Assembly: GCA_000717735.1 (NCBI GenBank)
Contig: JOBE01000009.1
Span: forward strand, 62,001 to 126,000
Length of the DNA: 64,000 bases
Reading direction: 5' to 3'
Source of the DNA: Streptomyces griseoluteus
GTDB lineage: Bacteria > Actinomycetota > Actinomycetes > Streptomycetales > Streptomycetaceae
Part shown: positions 60,951 to 64,000 of the stretch, piece after piece
Numbering within the stretch: position 1 is the first letter of the stretch
How the letters are laid out: every line of letters starts with the position of its first letter
Position numbers and translations under genes: made by a program
Notes under the pieces: model-generated
What the model saw: the letters and a program-made list of their open reading frames with translations, nothing else
Told to the model about the DNA's origin: nothing
Databases searched by the model: none

Positions 60951-62312
60951 ATGGACAAGCAGCAGGAATTTGTGCTCCGTACGCTTGAGGAGCGCGACAT
61001 CCGCTTCGTACGTCTGTGGTTCACCGACGTGCTGGGCTTCCTCAAGTCGGTGGCCGTGGCGCCCGCCGAGCTGGAGCAGGCCTTCGACGAGGGCATCGGT
61101 TTCGACGGTTCCGCGATCGAGGGCTTCGCCCGCGTGTACGAATCGGACATGATCGCCAAGCCGGACCCGGGAACCTTCCAGATCCTGCCGTGGCGCGCCG
61201 AGGCCCCGGGCACGGCGCGGATGTTCTGCGACATCCTGATGCCGGACGGCTCCCCGTCCTTCGCGGACCCGCGCTACGTCCTGAAGCGGGCGCTCGCCAA
61301 GACTTCGGACCTGGGCTTCACCTTCTACACCCACCCCGAGATCGAGTTCTTCCTCCTGAAGGACAAGCCGCTCGACGGCACGCGGCCGACCCCGGCCGAC
61401 AACTCGGGCTACTTCGACCACACCCCGCAGAACGTGGGCATGGACTTCCGCCGCCAGGCGATCACGATGCTCGAATCGATGGGCATCTCGGTGGAGTTCA
61501 GCCACCACGAGGGCGCGCCCGGCCAGCAGGAGATCGACCTGCGGTACGCCGACGCCCTCTCCACGGCGGACAACATCATGACCTTCCGCCTGGTCATGAA
61601 GCAGGTGGCCCTGGAGCAGGGCGTCCAGGCCACGTTCATGCCGAAGCCGTTCTCGGACTACCCCGGCTCGGGCATGCACACCCACCTGTCCCTCTTCGAG
61701 GGCGACCGGAACGCGTTCTACGAGTCGGGCGCCGAGTACCAGCTGTCGAAGGTGGGCCGCTCCTTCATCGCGGGCCTCCTGAAGCACGCGGGCGAGATCT
61801 CCGCCGTCACCAACCAGTGGGTCAACTCGTACAAGCGCATCTGGGGCGGCTCCTCCCGCACGGCCGGCTCGGGCGGCGAGGCCCCCTCGTACATCTGCTG
61901 GGGCCACAACAACCGCTCGGCCCTGATCCGCGTCCCCATGTACAAGCCGGGCAAGACGGGCTCCTCCCGCGTCGAGGTCCGCTCCATCGACTCGGGCGCC
62001 AACCCGTACCTGACCTACGCGGTCCTCCTCGCCGCCGGCCTCAAGGGCATCGAAGAGGGCTACGAACTCCCGGCCGGCGCCGACGACGACGTCTGGGCCC
62101 TCTCCGACGCGGAACGCCGCGCGATGGGCATCGAACCGCTCCCGCAGAACCTGGGCGAGGCGATCGCCCTGATGGAGAAGAGCGAACTGGTCGCCGAGAC
62201 CCTCGGCGAGCACGTCTTCGACTTCTTCCTCCGCAACAAGAAGCAGGAGTGGGAGGAGTACCGGAGCGAGGTCACCGCCTTCGAACTCCGCAAGAACCTT
62301 CCGGTGCTGTAG
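60951..62312 (+). CDS. glnA2: type I glutamine synthetase-like ligase, GlnA2-type
   Basis: A 453-residue glutamine synthetase fold. IGFDGSAIEGFARVYESDM near 49-67, FSHHEGAPGQQEIDLRYADA near 183-202, GSGMHTHLSLFEGD near 239-252, GHNNRSALIRVP near 318-329 and VEVRSIDSGANPYLTYAVL near 342-360 are the ATP, metal and glutamate sites. From memory, length and neighbourhood (near nadE) match S. coelicolor GlnA2, reported as a gamma-glutamylpolyamine synthetase rather than a true GlnA. ATG 60951 (MDKQQEF) is preferred to 60939 for ribosome-site spacing. A terminator follows. Confidence 0.88.
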   Translation: MDKQQEFVLRTLEERDIRFVRLWFTDVLGFLKSVAVAPAELEQAFDEGIGFDGSAIEGFARVYESDMIAKPDPGTFQILPWRAEAPGTARMFCDILMPDGSPSFADPRYVLKRALAKTSDLGFTFYTHPEIEFFLLKDKPLDGTRPTPADNSGYFDHTPQNVGMDFRRQAITMLESMGISVEFSHHEGAPGQQEIDLRYADALSTADNIMTFRLVMKQVALEQGVQATFMPKPFSDYPGSGMHTHLSLFEGDRNAFYESGAEYQLSKVGRSFIAGLLKHAGEISAVTNQWVNSYKRIWGGSSRTAGSGGEAPSYICWGHNNRSALIRVPMYKPGKTGSSRVEVRSIDSGANPYLTYAVLLAAGLKGIEEGYELPAGADDDVWALSDAERRAMGIEPLPQNLGEAIALMEKSELVAETLGEHVFDFFLRNKKQEWEEYRSEVTAFELRKNLPVL

Positions 62313-62348
62313 GCGCGGGCCGGAGCGGGTACGTCTCCGAAACGACGA

Positions 62349-62381
62349 TCAGGGCCGACGGGAGCGAACCGTCGGCCCTGA
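62349..62381 (+). terminator. glnA2 terminator
   Basis: TCAGGGCCGACGG and CCGTCGGCCCTGA, 13 perfect pairs with a seven-base loop, 37 bp after the stop. Confidence 0.85.
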
Positions 62382-62479
62382 CTGGTCCAGTGGACAACTG
62401 CCGGGGCCCGAGCGGGGTGCGGTTCCTGGCGGGACGAAACCCGTTGCCTCGGGGCGGCGGGCCGGGGAACACTGCCCCG

Positions 62480-62968
62480 GTGAAGATCGGTTCCGTCGCC
62501 ACCGCGCGACTTCTGCTGCATCCCCTGACCGTCGTCGACGCCGAGCGTGTCGTTGCCCGGGAGTCCGGGCCGGGGGACCTGTGGGGGGAGGGGTATCCCG
62601 GGGACGGTGACGTCCGGTCGGCCACCGGGTTTCTGCGCGGGGTCGCCGAGCGGGGGGATCCGGGGGTGTTCCGGCCCTACGAGATACGGGTCGACGGCGT
62701 CGTCGTCGGCGGCATCGGGTTCCACGGTCCGCCGGACGCGCAAGGCGTCGTCACCGTCGGCTACGGGCTCGTGCCCGGGGCGCGCGGGAGGGGGTACGCC
62801 TCCGAGGCCCTGCGGGCCCTCGTCGAGGTGGCGCGGCAGGCCGGCGCCGCCGGGGTGAAGGGGGACGCCGACCTCGACAACCCGGCTTCCCACCGGGTGA
62901 TGGAGGCCGCCGGGATGCCCTGCGTGGCCCAGGACGCCACACTCCGCCACTTCTACCTGGCGCTGTAG
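62480..62968 (+). CDS. GNAT family N-acetyltransferase
   Basis: A 162-residue enzyme starting VKIGSVATARLLLHPLTVVD from a GTG. IGFHGPPDAQGVVTVGYGLV near 77-96 is the central strand pair, VPGARGRGYASEALRALVEV near 96-115 is the acetyl-CoA pyrophosphate loop (R-G-x-G-Y-A), and NPASHRVMEAAGM near 134-146 is the closing motif. The target amine is unknown. The stop is followed by a short inverted repeat GGCCTG/CAGGCC. Confidence 0.88.
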   Translation: MKIGSVATARLLLHPLTVVDAERVVARESGPGDLWGEGYPGDGDVRSATGFLRGVAERGDPGVFRPYEIRVDGVVVGGIGFHGPPDAQGVVTVGYGLVPGARGRGYASEALRALVEVARQAGAAGVKGDADLDNPASHRVMEAAGMPCVAQDATLRHFYLAL

Positions 62969-62985
62969 GCCTGTCGGATCAGGCC
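62968..62985. repeat. inverted repeat, possible MITE end remnant
   Basis: GGCCTG-N6-CAGGCC directly after the GNAT stop. The stretch TAGGCCTGTCGGATCAGGCC resembles the right end of the panB element (TAGGGCCTGTC..GGATCAGGCC) with a small deletion, in the opposite orientation. Confidence 0.35.
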
Positions 62986-63052
62986 CTGGCTCCTGACGCC
63001 GTGTCCGCCATCACGAACAGGAGGGTGGCGGCGTGAGGGCCCACCCCAGCGG

Positions 63053-63096
63053 GCGTCCCGCCGGTCGAGCCGGGCGCGGCGTGACCGGCGGGACGC
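63053..63096 (-). terminator. terminator after VOC gene
   Basis: Fourteen perfect pairs, GCGTCCCGCCGGTC with its complement, and a 16-base loop, just after the VOC stop on its strand. Confidence 0.75.
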
Positions 63097-63103
63097 GCGG
63101 CGG

Positions 63104-63535
63104 TCAGCGTTCCGAAAGCTCCGACGGGGCCTCCTGGACCACCCAGCCGTTGCCGTCCGGGTCCTCGAAGGCCATGAACGAGTTCCACGTCTCGCCCCTG
63201 CCGTCCTCCCAGCCCGCCGCGCCGACGTGCCGGATCGGGGTGACGTCCACACCCCGGTCGACCAGCTCCGCCCGCGCCGCCTCGATGTCCGTGACGCAGA
63301 GCTGGAGGCCCTGCAGACTGCCCGGCGCCATGTCCCTCGTGCCCGGCATCGGCGGCATCCCGCTCAGCATCGCGATCGAACAGCGCGAGCCCGGCGGCGT
63401 CGCCTGGATGATGCGCATGCCCGGCGCCACCTCGTCGTCCAGGTCGATCTTGAAACCGCACTTGTCGCCGTAGAACTCCTTCGCCCGGTCCATGTCGGTG
63501 ACAGGTACCGGAACGACTTCCAGGGTCCAGTTCAT
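63104..63535 (-). CDS. VOC family (glyoxalase-like) protein
   Basis: A 143-residue single VOC domain: MNWTLEVVPVPVTDMDRAKE and FYGDKCGFKIDLDDEV form the first module, LQGLQLCVTDIEAARAELVD the second, and MAFEDPDGNGWVVQEAP carries the last Glu-containing strand. The first metal ligand His is replaced by Glu/Val in LEVVPVPV, so metal binding is uncertain. ATG 63535 is preceded by a weak GAGG-like site. Substrate unknown. Confidence 0.85.
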   Translation of the reverse strand: MNWTLEVVPVPVTDMDRAKEFYGDKCGFKIDLDDEVAPGMRIIQATPPGSRCSIAMLSGMPPMPGTRDMAPGSLQGLQLCVTDIEAARAELVDRGVDVTPIRHVGAAGWEDGRGETWNSFMAFEDPDGNGWVVQEAPSELSER

Positions 63536-63665
63536 GGGGTCTCCGCATCCTCGGAATGGCCAGTGGTCTGGCCGAGCCGTACCACCGTCGCCCACGGACG
63601 CCCCCTGGCGCACGTCGAACCGCCAGTCCGGTCCGTACTTCCGTACGTACGACCCCGCGAGGAAC

Positions 63666-64000
63666 TCAGCGCTCCGCCGGCGTCCAGTGCAGCCGGCCGT
63701 CCAGGCCGATCGCCGCCACCCCGTCCGTCCCCGCGTCCGGCGCCCCCGAGAACAGGAACCCCTCCAGGCTCCACACCGGCCGGGCCCCCGCCCGGCCGTG
63801 CGGCGCCGTCGCCAGGAAGCCCGTCCGCGAGCGGACCGCGAGCAGGCCGTCGCCGCCGCTCACCGGGCCGAAGCCCGCGACGCCGGCGCCCGACAGCTCC
63901 GTGACCGGCGAGACCGGGGCGACGCCCGAGAAGTCCGCGCTGCGCAGGTCCCCGGAGGCCGGCTTGCGGAACCAGAGCCGTACCCCGTCACCGTCGGGCG
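63666..64000 (-). CDS. partial C-terminal part of a hypothetical propeller-like protein
   Basis: The reading frame is open from the window edge to the stop at 63666, about 111 residues, so the 5' end is outside. It reads RLWFRKPASGDLRSADFSGV, then GFGPVSGGDGLLAVRSRTGF and PVWSLEGFLFSGAPDAGTDG, ending LDGRLHWTPAER. Repeated short strand units with Gly-Asp turns suggest a beta-propeller or lectin-like domain. No family can be fixed from this piece. Confidence 0.6.
   Translation of the reverse strand, partial: PDGDGVRLWFRKPASGDLRSADFSGVAPVSPVTELSGAGVAGFGPVSGGDGLLAVRSRTGFLATAPHGRAGARPVWSLEGFLFSGAPDAGTDGVAAIGLDGRLHWTPAER

Noticed and set aside
1..64000. CRISPR arrays, tRNA or rRNA genes, integrases, intact insertion sequences
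   Set aside because: No evenly spaced repeat-spacer array, no cloverleaf-like sequence with a CCA-type end, and no transposase or integrase motif was seen. The repeats found are short tandem or palindromic units.

Overview
The window is chromosomal DNA of a Streptomyces or very close relative. GC content is very high, third codon positions are almost always G or C, and GTG starts and 1-4 bp stop/start overlaps are common. The gene order nadE - glnA2-type synthetase - panB - map - heme oxygenase - efeUOB - rnpB - RNase H fusion also fits a Streptomyces chromosome arm close to the core. No tRNA, rRNA operon, CRISPR array, prophage or intact IS is visible. Mobile DNA is limited to small non-coding repeats.

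Region by region. 1-9.7 kb: an alpha/beta hydrolase, then two gene groups that look like actinobacterial steroid or branched acyl-CoA beta-oxidation: a fused FadE34-type acyl-CoA dehydrogenase with an SCP-x thiolase, and a MaoC hydratase with a zinc dehydrogenase and a 17-beta-HSD4-type reductase. Each group has an exact match to the KstR operator pattern and a second, shared inverted repeat. Between them lie a DHA2 transporter broken by a short palindromic insertion and a response regulator without an output domain. 9.7-19.7 kb: a propeller-like protein, an iron-box-controlled siderophore lipoprotein, the Nif3 - zinc-ribbon - RNase H/phosphatase operon, eda, yaaA, an RNB nuclease, a deletion scar joining two 5'-truncated genes, and RNase P RNA. 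19.8-36.3 kb: DUF1203, a YafY/WYL regulator with a divergent VOC protein, a serine hydrolase facing a LuxR two-component system, an I66-like inhibitor, a PASTA/excalibur protein, PhoD, oxidoreductases, a Bcr/CflA pump, Rsm22, DDAH, a TetR regulator and a prim-pol-like protein.

36.3-42.5 kb is an iron block: lipoprotein, efeU, efeB, efeO and heme oxygenase, with iron boxes before efeO and hmuO. 42.5-55.9 kb: map, transporters, an F420 reductase, a site-2 protease, an AfsR-type regulator next to a DrrAB-type ABC pair, panB and an EEP-family membrane protein. Two related non-coding repeats lie here, and one of them has terminal inverted repeats. 55.9-64 kb: nadE, a 35-bp repeat array, a decayed hydrolase, a CBS protein, a three-gene DUF305/DUF3105/Cys-pair operon that looks metal-related, a GlnA2-like ligase, a GNAT enzyme, a VOC protein and a gene cut by the window edge.

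I found no complete new defence or biosynthetic system. The best leads are the doubly marked promoters of the acyl-CoA genes, the nested iron box of heme oxygenase, the small mobile repeats and their scars, and the DUF305/DUF3105 operon.
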